NCBI RefSeq assembly: GCF_018132105.1
Contig: NZ_JWHL01000019.1
Location: 1-33,193, forward strand
Source of the DNA: Methanocalculus chunghsingensis
Lineage (GTDB): Archaea; Halobacteriota; Methanomicrobia; Methanomicrobiales; Methanocorpusculaceae
Reading direction: 5' to 3'
DNA length: 33,193 nucleotides
A model generated the notes under the pieces. That model searched no databases and was not told the origin of the DNA. It was given only the letters and a program-made list of their open reading frames with translations. This document shows positions 1 to 8,343 of the stretch, in pieces. Every line of letters begins with the position of its first letter. Position 1 is the first letter of the stretch. A program made the translations under genes and the position numbers.

Positions 1-89
1 CTGAAAGGGTTGTATAACAGAGGTTTTATGTTGTTGAAATGAGCATTTTTATTCCGCCATAATTGGGCACTTTGATCCCGCCATTTACA
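1..89. mobile_element. Terminal end of an insertion sequence, probably IS21-like (body lies left of the window)
   Basis: The first ~89 bases do not belong to the gene fragment that follows. They hold two imperfect copies of a 20-bp motif (41-60 and 65-84) and stop at a CA dinucleotide at 88-89, after which adenine-deaminase-like coding sequence starts abruptly. IS21-family elements are known for several ~20-bp repeats at each end and for terminal 5'-TG...CA-3'. The family is inferred from these end features only; no transposase gene is visible here. Confidence 0.5.
41..84. repeat. Tandem imperfect 20-bp repeat at the IS end
   Basis: The two copies, at 41-60 and 65-84, match at 16 of 20 positions; both end in CCGCCAT and lie 24 bp apart. 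Their position at the junction with a broken gene suggests transposase-binding repeats of the element's terminus. Confidence 0.6.
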
Positions 90-377
90 ATCAGGACTGT
101 TGCCTCCCATAACGGTGCAATGGCTGTTGTAACAGGGGAAGCGAAGACAGTTCTCCCTCTCCCCTATGGCGGTATCATGTCAGATGCCCCCTATCCTGAG
201 GTGAACGACAGGCTCAGGCAAATAGAGAGAGAGGCTGCATCACTTGGTGCTATTGAAGATCCGTTCATGTACCTATCATTCCTCGCGTTGACGGTCATTC
301 CAGAGCTCCGACTGACAGAGCGAGGGCTTTTTGACCAGAGGATCTTTTCAGATATTGACCTCTTCCTGATCGACTGA
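90..377 (+). pseudogene. ade: 3' remnant of adenine deaminase gene (ade), 5' part replaced by IS end
   Basis: About 95 codons read as the C-terminus of the large archaeal/bacterial adenine deaminase (adenine to hypoxanthine, purine salvage). Recognisable family blocks are LPLPYGGIMSD and EDPFMYLSFLALTVIPELRL, followed by a short tail and stop. The full enzyme has over 500 residues, and the amidohydrolase metal site is not present here. Reading left, the frame runs into the IS-like end and meets TAA at 60-62, so the only nominal start (TTG at 63) lies inside the IS sequence. I infer that insertion inactivated the gene. The 5' part may exist on the far side of the element. Confidence 0.7.
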
Positions 378-445
378 TGTTCCCCGCATCAAACACAACA
401 CTTATTTCTCAGTATGGATGAACAGTTCCAGAAAGAGGATTGAAA

Positions 446-850
446 ATGGTACAGATTGATCAGAAACTAAAAGATGCAATTGCAGAGGTGAAGATCCTCC
501 CTCTCGCAACAGCATCCAAAAACGGAATTCCAAATGTCGTCCCAATGGGAAGCATCTGGGTCATCGATGAGGAGACCATCTGGATTGCAGATAATTTTAT
601 GAAGAAGACACTTGAGAATGTCCTTGAGAACCCGCATGCAGCGCTTTATGTCTGGAGCCAGGGTGTCGGAGGCTGCATCCAGCTGAAGTGTGACGTTACC
701 GTTGAACAGAGCGGTGAGAATGTCGAGAAGATGCGGGGGATACTCCATGAGACGAAACCAAATCTCTCAGGTAAGTCACTCCTTATATTGAAAGTAAAAG
801 AGATATATGAGTGTGCCCCGGGTCCGAAGGCAGGGGAACTCCTCGATTAA
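446..850 (+). CDS. Pyridoxamine 5'-phosphate oxidase-like (FMN-binding split-barrel) protein
   Basis: A 134-residue single-domain protein resembling the PNPOx-like split-barrel family, which binds FMN or F420-like cofactors. The N-terminal part has the usual strand layout (LPLATASKNGIPNVVPMG), followed by a strand with IWIADNFMKKTLENVL and a C-terminal strand ending near YECAPGPKAGELLD. Archaeal homologues of this size are usually uncharacterised, so the substrate is unknown. The ATG at 446 is preferred because GAGG lies 7 nt upstream; the TTG at 440 would sit almost on that site. It is convergent with argG, whose stop codon lies 8 bp away. Confidence 0.75.
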   Translation: MVQIDQKLKDAIAEVKILPLATASKNGIPNVVPMGSIWVIDEETIWIADNFMKKTLENVLENPHAALYVWSQGVGGCIQLKCDVTVEQSGENVEKMRGILHETKPNLSGKSLLILKVKEIYECAPGPKAGELLD

Positions 851-858
851 CCTTTTTT

Positions 859-2034
859 CTATTTCTTCAGCATCCTGGCCTGAAGACCAAAGAATACCGA
901 GTATCCAATAGCATGACACTGATCAAGGGTTGTACTGTCAAAGGATACGAGATCATCTGAATAGATGGCATCAGGTGACGAGCGTCCGCGAATATGAACT
1001 GCCCCTTTGAAGAGTCGTAGATCAACCGATCCATTCACACGCCTCTGGGTTGTGTCGATGAAAGCATTTAACGCATGGTACAGAGGCTCATGGACAAGAC
1101 CCATATAGGCAAGTTCCGACCATTTGTCATCGACTCCATGCTTGAATGCCAGTTCCTGTCGGGTAAGGACAAGCCGTTCAAGATCCTTATGAGCAGTGAG
1201 GATCACCGTCGCGGCAGGATGTTCGTAGTTCTCCCTTGCCTTCAGCCCGAGGATACGATCCTCTACCATATCATTCCTTCCTATGCCATGCCGCCCTGCG
1301 ATCTCATTCAAGCGAATGATGAGAGAGACGCCATCCATCTCTTCACCGTTTAAGGCGACAGGAACCCCTTCTTTGAATTCGATTGTGATATGTTCCGGGG
1401 TATCAGGTGCATCCTGTGGTGATATCGTCCAGTGGAAGATCTCATCAGGCGGATGATAAGCCGGATCCTCAAGCTTTCCACCCTCAATACTCCGGCTCCA
1501 GATATTCTCGTCGACACTCCATGGCTTATCCTTCACGACAGGAACCGGTATGTTGTGCTTCTCAGCATACTCGATCTCCCACTCCCGGGTGAGGTTCATC
1601 TCACGCATCGGCGCGATGATCTCATATCCATGCATTCTGAAGATGAAGTCGAACCTGAGCTGATCGTTTCCCTTTCCTGTACATCCGTGAGCGATGGCGA
1701 TGGCGCCTTCCTTCTTCGCAATCGCAACAGTCTCTTCAGCAATCAGAGGGCGTGCGAGTGCAGTTCCCATCGGATACCCCTCATAGGCCCCGTTTGCCTT
1801 AATGGCAGGGAAGATGTGGTTTGCTACAAATTTTTCAGTTGCATCGATTGTATAATGCGTATCAGCGATGAGCCTACCTTTCTCTGTTGCCATCGTGACT
1901 TCTTCTTGTGGCTGCCCCACATCGACGGCGACGGTGACGACGCGATCAAACCCATATCGCTCCTTTAAAAGTGGAACACAGATGGAGGTATCCAAGCCTC
2001 CCGAAAACGAAAGTACAACAGTCTTCTCTGACAT
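859..2034 (-). CDS. argG: Argininosuccinate synthase
   Basis: A 391-residue cytosolic enzyme that joins citrulline and aspartate using ATP to give argininosuccinate, the penultimate step of arginine synthesis. The N-terminal ATP pyrophosphatase P-loop is clear (SGGLDTS, residues 11-17), and [12 protein letters not shown] and the C-terminal domain are present at full family length. The ATG at 2034 fits the conserved N-terminus ([10 protein letters not shown]) and has GGTG 6 nt upstream; an in-frame GTG at 2043 would only add three residues. carA and carB, which make the carbamoyl phosphate for citrulline, lie nearby on the same strand but are separated by two plus-strand lipoprotein genes. Confidence 0.96.
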   Translation of the reverse strand: MSEKTVVLSFSGGLDTSICVPLLKERYGFDRVVTVAVDVGQPQEEVTMATEKGRLIADTHYTIDATEKFVANHIFPAIKANGAYEGYPMGTALARPLIAEETVAIAKKEGAIAIAHGCTGKGNDQLRFDFIFRMHGYEIIAPMREMNLTREWEIEYAEKHNIPVPVVKDKPWSVDENIWSRSIEGGKLEDPAYHPPDEIFHWTISPQDAPDTPEHITIEFKEGVPVALNGEEMDGVSLIIRLNEIAGRHGIGRNDMVEDRILGLKARENYEHPAATVILTAHKDLERLVLTRQELAFKHGVDDKWSELAYMGLVHEPLYHALNAFIDTTQRRVNGSVDLRLFKGAVHIRGRSSPDAIYSDDLVSFDSTTLDQCHAIGYSVFFGLQARMLKK

Positions 2035-2148
2035 GATAAACACCGATCTTTTGAGTACTATGATCTCTCAAGAGCAATGAGCTTATTGAAAGATAGAGAG
2101 ATCGAAGGCCAGTGCTCTACGAACCAAAAGGATATCATGATGTCCTGT

Positions 2149-2160
2149 TATATATATAAT
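2149..2160 (+). promoter_or_regulatory. Probable TATA box of the lipoprotein pair
   Basis: A 12-bp alternating T/A run sits only 5-16 bp before the ATG at 2165. At the normal archaeal distance (~27 bp) transcription would start near 2180. This raises the possibility that translation starts at the in-frame GTG at 2177 rather than at 2165. Confidence 0.45.
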
Positions 2161-2164
2161 AGCC

Positions 2165-2761
2165 ATGGTGATTCCTGTGCATAAAGGTGTTATTCCAATC
2201 TTTCTCATGATCGTAGCTGCGGTTCTTGTTTCAGGATGTATATTCAGTTCCAGTCAGCTGGATAAAATACCACCCCACATCATCGCTGCGACAGAAGCAC
2301 TCTCGGACCTGGATCTCATTGAAGGAAATATCAACACATTTTCACTTGATGATGAGATCTACCTTATCAACCAGTTATTATCAGATAATGAGGGATATCA
2401 GGATGATGAAGAGCAATTATCTTCACAATATCATGCATATCGGACATGGAACGATGCTTTTGAATTGATGAGTCAGATACTCAGGGATGACTACATGATC
2501 TACCAATCCCATCTACGCCAGGCCGAAAGATTATATGAGGATTTTAATTATGTCGGCTGGAGAGAGGAGATCATACGTGCAAAAAGCCAGGCTGCCCGGA
2601 TGGCAGAGAAATCGAGAGAAGCCGCGTATATGATGGATACAATTCCCACCGAAGATATTCCGGCAGACCTGCAACAGAGCCTCAGACAGTCGCGATATGC
2701 AATGATGGAGATCGCTCGTCAGAGTACGTCTCTTGAGAATACCCTTCAACAGATGCTATGA
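2165..2761 (+). CDS. Predicted lipoprotein of unknown function
   Basis: 198 residues with an N-terminal hydrophobic segment ending in a lipobox (LVSGC), so it is probably exported and lipid-anchored on the outer face of the membrane. The mature part is acidic and predicted mostly helical, with long charged helices (residues ~100-198) that could form a helical bundle. I recognise no named family. Its stop overlaps the start of the next lipoprotein gene by 4 nt (ATGA), so the two are translationally coupled and likely act together. The start is uncertain: GTG at 2177 would give a shorter but very typical signal peptide (MHKGVIPIF...) and would fit the TATA box better. Confidence 0.65.
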   Translation: MVIPVHKGVIPIFLMIVAAVLVSGCIFSSSQLDKIPPHIIAATEALSDLDLIEGNINTFSLDDEIYLINQLLSDNEGYQDDEEQLSSQYHAYRTWNDAFELMSQILRDDYMIYQSHLRQAERLYEDFNYVGWREEIIRAKSQAARMAEKSREAAYMMDTIPTEDIPADLQQSLRQSRYAMMEIARQSTSLENTLQQML

Positions 2762-3960
2762 AACAAATGAGGAGAACGATGTCAATAGCACGATCAATTG
2801 GTACAGTGTGGATATTCAACGTGATATCTCTCGTCATGATTCTCCTCCTTCTCACTACAGTCACAGGATGTCTCGAATCTGAACAGGGGCAGACTCCCTT
2901 TATGGATGAAGAGATAATCCCCCTTCCTTCATATACAGAAACATCAGGTGTTTCTTCTTCATCGCAAGTGACATGGCTCGTCTCCCAGCTACCTGATGAA
3001 AAAGGTGTCCCCCTGAATCCTGAAAGACCGATAACCCATAAAACATCAAATACTGCAGAAGCATACCGTTGGTTCTATAACGGGGCATACTACTCATGGA
3101 CGATCTATATTCCAGCCGATAAATACAATTACTTTGCTACTCTTCCAAGGGATAAGCCGCACCCGGTCGATTATGTGATGTCGGATCGCGGGCGTGGAGA
3201 GCTTCAGGGCGTGGTTTCTGAACTCATCTCACTCTCCACCAATCAAGGCTTCAACGAGATCCAAAGGAGGGACTTTATTATCGCCTTCGTCCAGTCTCTC
3301 CCACATAACCGAGGGGGTTCTGTTCATGATTATGATGGTTATCCAAAATATCCGATCCAGACGATCTATGATGGTGGTGGAGACAGCCAGGATACTTCGA
3401 TCCTGCTCGCTTCAATTCTGAGGCTCCTTGGTCACCCGGCTGTCCTCATTGAGACGCCGGATCATTATATGGTCGGCCTTATTGAGCCTGAAGCTGATCG
3501 CGAGAAGAGAAAACAGATTATCCAATCAGAGGGATATACGATCATCGAGTCAAATCACCCGGGATTTTCCATCGGGAATCTACCGGTCCAGTACCATCGT
3601 GCATTAAAGAATCCCGTAATTCATATCCCTTCCAGAAACCCGGATGTGAATCTCCAGTTCCAGGCACGTCTTATCTATACAGATCAGGCATATGCCTACT
3701 ATCAGGTGTACAGTACTATTACAAGTACAGGAACCGGACCCGCAAGTGATTTGAGAGTGATTATGACAGGCCAGCCAGTTGAAGGGTTATCCTGGAGATA
3801 TGATGAGGTCAGGACCGTCTCGACCATTCCGGAAGGGGAGGTACGACTCATTGAGGGGACGGTCAGAATACCACGTAATGCAGAGGCTGAAATTATATGC
3901 ACGATAAGCGGACCAGGTATGGCTGAAAAGAAATATCGTAGTCAGGTTTTTTATACCTGA
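2758..3960 (+). CDS. Lipoprotein with transglutaminase-like domain, catalytic Cys replaced by Ser
   Basis: 400 residues. The N-terminal membrane segment (~16-37) ends in a lipobox with Cys38. The middle (~165-245) resembles the transglutaminase-like fold: IYDGGGDSQDTSILLAS, then PDHYMVGL with His236. In active members the first block reads GDCED; here Ser210 (AGC at 3385) stands at the Cys position, so a cysteine-type reaction is unlikely and a binding or structural role is more probable. The C-terminal ~130 residues are beta-rich and may form an immunoglobulin-like domain. It is coupled to the preceding lipoprotein gene by ATGA. It is convergent with carB, with one base between the two stop codons. 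Confidence 0.7.
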   Translation: MKQMRRTMSIARSIGTVWIFNVISLVMILLLLTTVTGCLESEQGQTPFMDEEIIPLPSYTETSGVSSSSQVTWLVSQLPDEKGVPLNPERPITHKTSNTAEAYRWFYNGAYYSWTIYIPADKYNYFATLPRDKPHPVDYVMSDRGRGELQGVVSELISLSTNQGFNEIQRRDFIIAFVQSLPHNRGGSVHDYDGYPKYPIQTIYDGGGDSQDTSILLASILRLLGHPAVLIETPDHYMVGLIEPEADREKRKQIIQSEGYTIIESNHPGFSIGNLPVQYHRALKNPVIHIPSRNPDVNLQFQARLIYTDQAYAYYQVYSTITSTGTGPASDLRVIMTGQPVEGLSWRYDEVRTVSTIPEGEVRLIEGTVRIPRNAEAEIICTISGPGMAEKKYRSQVFYT

Positions 3961-3961
3961 T

Positions 3962-6900
3962 TTATTTGAGATAGAACCCGAGTGGTTCTATCGTTGTTTC
4001 ATTCTTTTTATACGCCTCAATTGCCATGGCGGCGGCATTTGCAGCAGATATTGTAGTTATATAGGGGATGCCGTAATCCACTGCAATACGCATTATCTGG
4101 TAGTGATCATGCCGGGAATTCTTTCCTGAAGGAGTATTGATGATCAGCTGGATTTCACCCTTTCGCATCATATCGATGACATTTGGGGACCCCTCCTGGA
4201 CTTTACGAACGAGATGAACTTTCACTCCGGCCTGTGTGAGATGTTGAACTGTGCCTGTTGTTCCATACAACTCAAGTCCAAGCTCATGCAGTTTCCGTGC
4301 AATCGGAACGCTAACCTCTTTCTGATCATCGTTCACAGAGATGAAGACACGACCCTGAAGAGGGAGGGTGTTATCAGCAGCAAGGCTTGCTTTGAAGAAT
4401 GCCCGACCGAAGTCATAGTCAATCCCCATCACTTCACCAGTGCTCTTCATCTCAGGACCAAGGATGGCATCGACGCCCGGGAGTTTATTGAAGGGGAGAA
4501 GAACCTCTTTTACGGCCACATGCTTAATCTCGCGTTCGACATACCCGATCTCTTTGATTGACTCCCCAAGCATGATCCGGGCTGCAATCTTTGCTAGCGG
4601 GATACCGGTTGCTTTTGATACAAATGGCACAGTCCGGCTTGCACGCGGATTTGCCTCAAGTACATATACGGTCCCATCCTGGATCGCATACTGAATATTG
4701 ATCATCCCAACGACGCCGAGACCGACAGCAAGCCGCCGTGTATACTCACGAACAGTCTGGATCGTTTCATCATCAAGTGACTGGGTAGGGATGACACAGG
4801 CCGAATCCCCGGAATGAACGCCGGCCTCTTCGATATGCTCCATAATTCCACCGATGAGGACATCATTTCCATCACAGACGGCATCGACATCCAGCTCAAT
4901 GGCATTATGGAGGAACCGGTCAATGAGTACCGGATGCTTCCTGCTGACACGAACAGCCTCGGTAATATAGGTCTTCAGTTCGATCTCATCATGGATCAGC
5001 TCCATTGCCCTCCCGCCAAGGACATATGATGGACGGACAAGGACGGGGTATCCAATGCTTGTTGCGATCTCTACAGCTTCCTCTTCAGAGTATGCAGAGC
5101 CGTTAGCCGGACTTGGAATCCCGAGTTCATCGAGGAGCAGGCTGAACCTGTCACGATCCTCGGCAACATCCATTGCATCCGGGGAGGTTCCGAGGATTTT
5201 TGCAGATAGGCCGAGACGCTGAATATCATCGTGGATCGGGATGGTCAGATTGACAGAGTTCTGTCCTCCAAACTGGACCATTACGCCATAATAAACATCT
5301 TTTTTGAGGATATTCATGATATCCTCAAGCTGCATCGGCTCAAAGAAGAGGCGGTCTGAGGTGTCAAAATCGGTTGACACTGTCTCGGGATTATTATTGA
5401 CCACATGAACCGATACACCCCGCTCTCTGAGAGCCTGGATAGCATGAACTGTACAGTAATCAAACTCGATCCCCTGACCGATACGGATCGGGCCTGAACC
5501 CAGGATGAGCACCTTCTTTTGGGCATCACTGACAACTTCACACTCATCTTCCCAGGTTGAATAATAGTATGGGGTGCTCGCCGGGAATTCGGCAGCACAT
5601 GTATCAACCATTTTATATGTTGGTTCACCGACGATGCCTTCAATGACAGAGATAGACTTTCCTGTCAGCCCGGCGATCTCAGTATTGGAGAAGCCATACA
5701 CTTTTGCGGATCGAATTTCTTCATCGGAAGAAGAGGGGGAGAGGCTGGATTCGATCTCGACAATATGGCGAATCTTCTCAAGGAAGAATGGCTCGATGGC
5801 AGTAAGCTCATGTATCTCTTCAAGCGAAAAGCCAATCTTAAACGCATCAAAGAGTGTTGTGAACCGCTCATCGGTCGGCCTGGAGAGGATCATCCGGATT
5901 TCATCCGGATTCTGGTGAGTTGTCACATCGGTATCGATCGAGCGGAGTGCTTTTTTAAATCCCTCTTCGACATTTCTTCCGATGGCCATTATCTCACCAG
6001 TACTCTTCATCGCAGTGGTAAGAGAGCGATCTGCGGTCTTGAACTTATCAAAGGGCCATCGAGGCACCTTTACGACAACATAGTCTATGGCTGGTTCAAA
6101 TGATGCAGGTGTGCACCCGGTGACAGTGTTTATGATCTCATCGAGCCGCATACCAATGGCGATCTTTGCACTTACCCTGGCAATCGGGTACCCGGTTGCC
6201 TTGGATGCGAGTGCAGATGAGCGTGAAACACGGGGATTGACCTCGATAATCCGATAATCTCCATCTTTGAAGGCAAACTGAACATTGCAGCCACCCTGAA
6301 CACCGAGAGCCCTGATGATCTTGATTGATGCGGTTCTGAGCATCTGGAACTGGTCGTCCCGGAGTGTGAGAATCGGCGCAACAACGACACTCTCACCTGT
6401 ATGGACACCCATTGGATCGACATTCTCCATCCCACAGACAATGATACAGGTATCCTCTGCATCCCGCATCACCTCAAACTCGACTTCATTCCAACCTTTG
6501 ACGCTCTCTTCGACGAGAACCTGACGAATCCTTGATTTAGAAAGGCCCATCTCAACGATTCTCCGGAGCTCGACTTCGGTGGTCGCAACACCGCCGCCGG
6601 ATCCTCCGAGTGTATACGCAGGCCGGATAATGGCAGGAAGCCCGACTTCTTTGAGGGCTTCATCGACCTGATCGAGGTTGGTGACGATCATCGACTTTGG
6701 AACCGGCTCTCCGATGCGCCTCATCAGGTCGCGGAACTTCTCACGATCCTCACCAAGATAGATTGCTTCAAGAGGGGTTCCAAGGATCTCGACATTCTCA
6801 AGGGCTCCGATCTCTGCAAGTTCTGCAGTGAGGTTCAATCCGGTCTGTCCGCCAAGACCACTCAGAATGCCATCTGGGCGTTCCTTTTTGATGATCTCTG

Positions 6901-7123
6901 CGATGATGTCAGCCTTCAGCGGCTCTACATAGACCACATCGGCGGTCTCCGGATCTGTCTGAATTGTTGCTGGATTTGAGTTGACGAGGACGACAGAAAT
7001 CCCCTCTTCCCGGAGGGCACGGCAGGCCTGTGTTCCTGAGAAGTCAAACTCCGCTGCCTGTCCGATCTGTATCGGCCCTGATCCGATGAGGATTACTTTT
7101 TTGATATGCGGTAATTTAGGCAT
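3962..7123 (-). CDS. carB: Carbamoyl-phosphate synthase large subunit
   Basis: 1053 residues, full length for CarB. It makes carbamoyl phosphate from bicarbonate, ammonia (channelled from CarA) and two ATP, feeding arginine and pyrimidine synthesis. Two homologous ATP-grasp halves are visible, each opening with a near-identical block (LIGSGPIQIGQAAEFDFSG and LILGSGPIRIGQGIEFDYC), followed by a C-terminal MGS-like allosteric domain (FISVNDDQKEV ... LYGTTGTVQHL). The ATG at 7123 fits the conserved N-terminus MPKLPHIKKVILIGSGP, has GGAG 8 nt upstream and overlaps the carA stop by 8 nt (ATGCCTAA). Longer in-frame starts would run 44 codons into carA and are rejected. Confidence 0.97.
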   Translation of the reverse strand: MPKLPHIKKVILIGSGPIQIGQAAEFDFSGTQACRALREEGISVVLVNSNPATIQTDPETADVVYVEPLKADIIAEIIKKERPDGILSGLGGQTGLNLTAELAEIGALENVEILGTPLEAIYLGEDREKFRDLMRRIGEPVPKSMIVTNLDQVDEALKEVGLPAIIRPAYTLGGSGGGVATTEVELRRIVEMGLSKSRIRQVLVEESVKGWNEVEFEVMRDAEDTCIIVCGMENVDPMGVHTGESVVVAPILTLRDDQFQMLRTASIKIIRALGVQGGCNVQFAFKDGDYRIIEVNPRVSRSSALASKATGYPIARVSAKIAIGMRLDEIINTVTGCTPASFEPAIDYVVVKVPRWPFDKFKTADRSLTTAMKSTGEIMAIGRNVEEGFKKALRSIDTDVTTHQNPDEIRMILSRPTDERFTTLFDAFKIGFSLEEIHELTAIEPFFLEKIRHIVEIESSLSPSSSDEEIRSAKVYGFSNTEIAGLTGKSISVIEGIVGEPTYKMVDTCAAEFPASTPYYYSTWEDECEVVSDAQKKVLILGSGPIRIGQGIEFDYCTVHAIQALRERGVSVHVVNNNPETVSTDFDTSDRLFFEPMQLEDIMNILKKDVYYGVMVQFGGQNSVNLTIPIHDDIQRLGLSAKILGTSPDAMDVAEDRDRFSLLLDELGIPSPANGSAYSEEEAVEIATSIGYPVLVRPSYVLGGRAMELIHDEIELKTYITEAVRVSRKHPVLIDRFLHNAIELDVDAVCDGNDVLIGGIMEHIEEAGVHSGDSACVIPTQSLDDETIQTVREYTRRLAVGLGVVGMINIQYAIQDGTVYVLEANPRASRTVPFVSKATGIPLAKIAARIMLGESIKEIGYVEREIKHVAVKEVLLPFNKLPGVDAILGPEMKSTGEVMGIDYDFGRAFFKASLAADNTLPLQGRVFISVNDDQKEVSVPIARKLHELGLELYGTTGTVQHLTQAGVKVHLVRKVQEGSPNVIDMMRKGEIQLIINTPSGKNSRHDHYQIMRIAVDYGIPYITTISAANAAAMAIEAYKKNETTIEPLGFYLK

Positions 7124-8177
7124 CCGGGATACTCCTGTAAATCTTGTCAAATATTGATTTTTCCAGATCCTGCGGTCCGCCATGAGCCTCCGGATGGAAC
7201 TGGACACAGAAGATGTTCTGGTAGGGGTCGGCAAATCCCTCAAGGGTGTTGTCATTGACGTTCCGATATGTTACGACACAGCCCTCAGGCAGACTCTCGC
7301 CATCGACGACATATCCATGGTTCTGTGTGGTGATGGAGATTGGCCCCTCCGGACCACGTACAGGCTGATTTGAGCCGCGATGCCCGAATTTCAGCTTATA
7401 TGTTTCACCACCAAGAGCAAGTGCGAGGATCTGGTTGCCCATACAGATGCCATAGATCGGTATCTCTCCCAGGTAAGAACGAACGGTCTTGATGGCTGCA
7501 GTTGCTCTCTTCGGATCCCCGGGTCCGTTACTGATGAAGAGGGCCTGAGGCCTGCAGGCATCAATCTCTTCTTTTGTAGCAGAATAGGGGAAGATATACA
7601 CATCCGCATCCCGCCTCCTGAGGCTGACAACGATATTCTTCTTGACGCCGAGATCAAGGATCGCGATTCTTTTTCCTCGTCCCGGTACCCGATATGACTC
7701 TTTACATGTAACCGTCTCAATCAGATCCAAGGCAGAGATGTCCGGCATCCCTCGCGCCATTTGAACTGCCTGCTCGCCATCATCATCGCCGACGATGAGA
7801 GCTGATTTCAGGGTGCCATGGAGCCGGGTTTTGATTGTCAGCATCCGAGTATCGATCCCTGAAATTCCATGTAAACCATGCTCTTCGAAGAAAGAAGTTA
7901 ATGATGGGGAGTGCTTTGGGGATGTACAAACTTCACGTGTGATACATCCACGTGCATGCACAAGAGGATTTTGAAAATTGTGAAAGTCAACACCATAATT
8001 TCCGATCAGCGGATAAGTGAACATCAGGAGCTGTCCGGCATAACTTGGATCCGTCAGCGCCTCCATATATCCTGTCATCTGAGTGGTGAAGACAAGTTCT
8101 CCGGTGCTTGTACCTTCAGCACCAAAACCTTCCCCTACAAAAAAGTTTCCGTCTTCAAGCCCTAAAACCGCCTTCAT
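7116..8177 (-). CDS. carA: Carbamoyl-phosphate synthase small (glutaminase) subunit
   Basis: 353 residues. It hydrolyses glutamine and passes ammonia to CarB. The N-terminal CarA-specific domain (1-~165) is followed by a class I glutamine amidotransferase domain with the nucleophile Cys245 in GICMGNQ and partners His328 and Glu330 in QFHPEAHGG. The usual His two residues after the nucleophile elbow (GHQ) is Asn here, a variant I believe is common in archaeal CarA. It is first in a carA-carB operon (8-nt overlap). The start at 8177 has no strong Shine-Dalgarno sequence; a TATA-like element centred near 8205 places the transcript start at about the ATG. Confidence 0.96.
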   Translation of the reverse strand: MKAVLGLEDGNFFVGEGFGAEGTSTGELVFTTQMTGYMEALTDPSYAGQLLMFTYPLIGNYGVDFHNFQNPLVHARGCITREVCTSPKHSPSLTSFFEEHGLHGISGIDTRMLTIKTRLHGTLKSALIVGDDDGEQAVQMARGMPDISALDLIETVTCKESYRVPGRGKRIAILDLGVKKNIVVSLRRRDADVYIFPYSATKEEIDACRPQALFISNGPGDPKRATAAIKTVRSYLGEIPIYGICMGNQILALALGGETYKLKFGHRGSNQPVRGPEGPISITTQNHGYVVDGESLPEGCVVTYRNVNDNTLEGFADPYQNIFCVQFHPEAHGGPQDLEKSIFDKIYRSIPDA

Positions 8178-8211
8178 GAATGACCATATTCATTCTGTTA
8201 TTATATGATAT
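8178..8211 (-). promoter_or_regulatory. carAB promoter region with palindromic operator candidate
   Basis: An AT-rich TATA-like stretch (centre ~8205) lies about 28 bp upstream of the carA ATG. Between it and the ATG is an inverted repeat with perfect 6-bp arms (GAATGA at 8178-8183, TCATTC at 8190-8195) around a 6-bp spacer, exactly where RNA polymerase would start. A repressor bound there would block initiation; arginine or pyrimidine control is a guess. Confidence 0.45.
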
Positions 8212-8297
8212 AACAATGGTTGCAGGATCAATGCCATATACTCATGAGTGATGAAGGAGAGTGAGATCTGTCCTCATAATATTGGATTATATAAGAA

Positions 8298-8322
8298 AAA
8301 AAAAGGAATTTGCCCTTTTTTT
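8298..8322 (-). terminator. Terminator hairpin downstream of secD
   Basis: A 9-bp stem (8298-8306 with 8314-8322; seven A-T pairs and two G-C pairs) encloses a 7-nt loop 22 bp past the secD stop. The stem gives a T-run on both strands, so it could end transcription from secD on the minus strand; no plus-strand gene ends here. Confidence 0.6.
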
Positions 8323-8343
8323 CTATGCGCGATGAAAGAAAGG

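Noticed and set aside
1075-1968. Long plus-strand ORFs opposite argG
   Set aside because: Antisense shadows of a clear argG; composition is not protein-like and there are no start signals.
7124-7255. 44-residue N-terminal extension of CarB
   Set aside because: It lies inside carA, has no similarity, and the ATG at 7123 has a ribosome-binding site.
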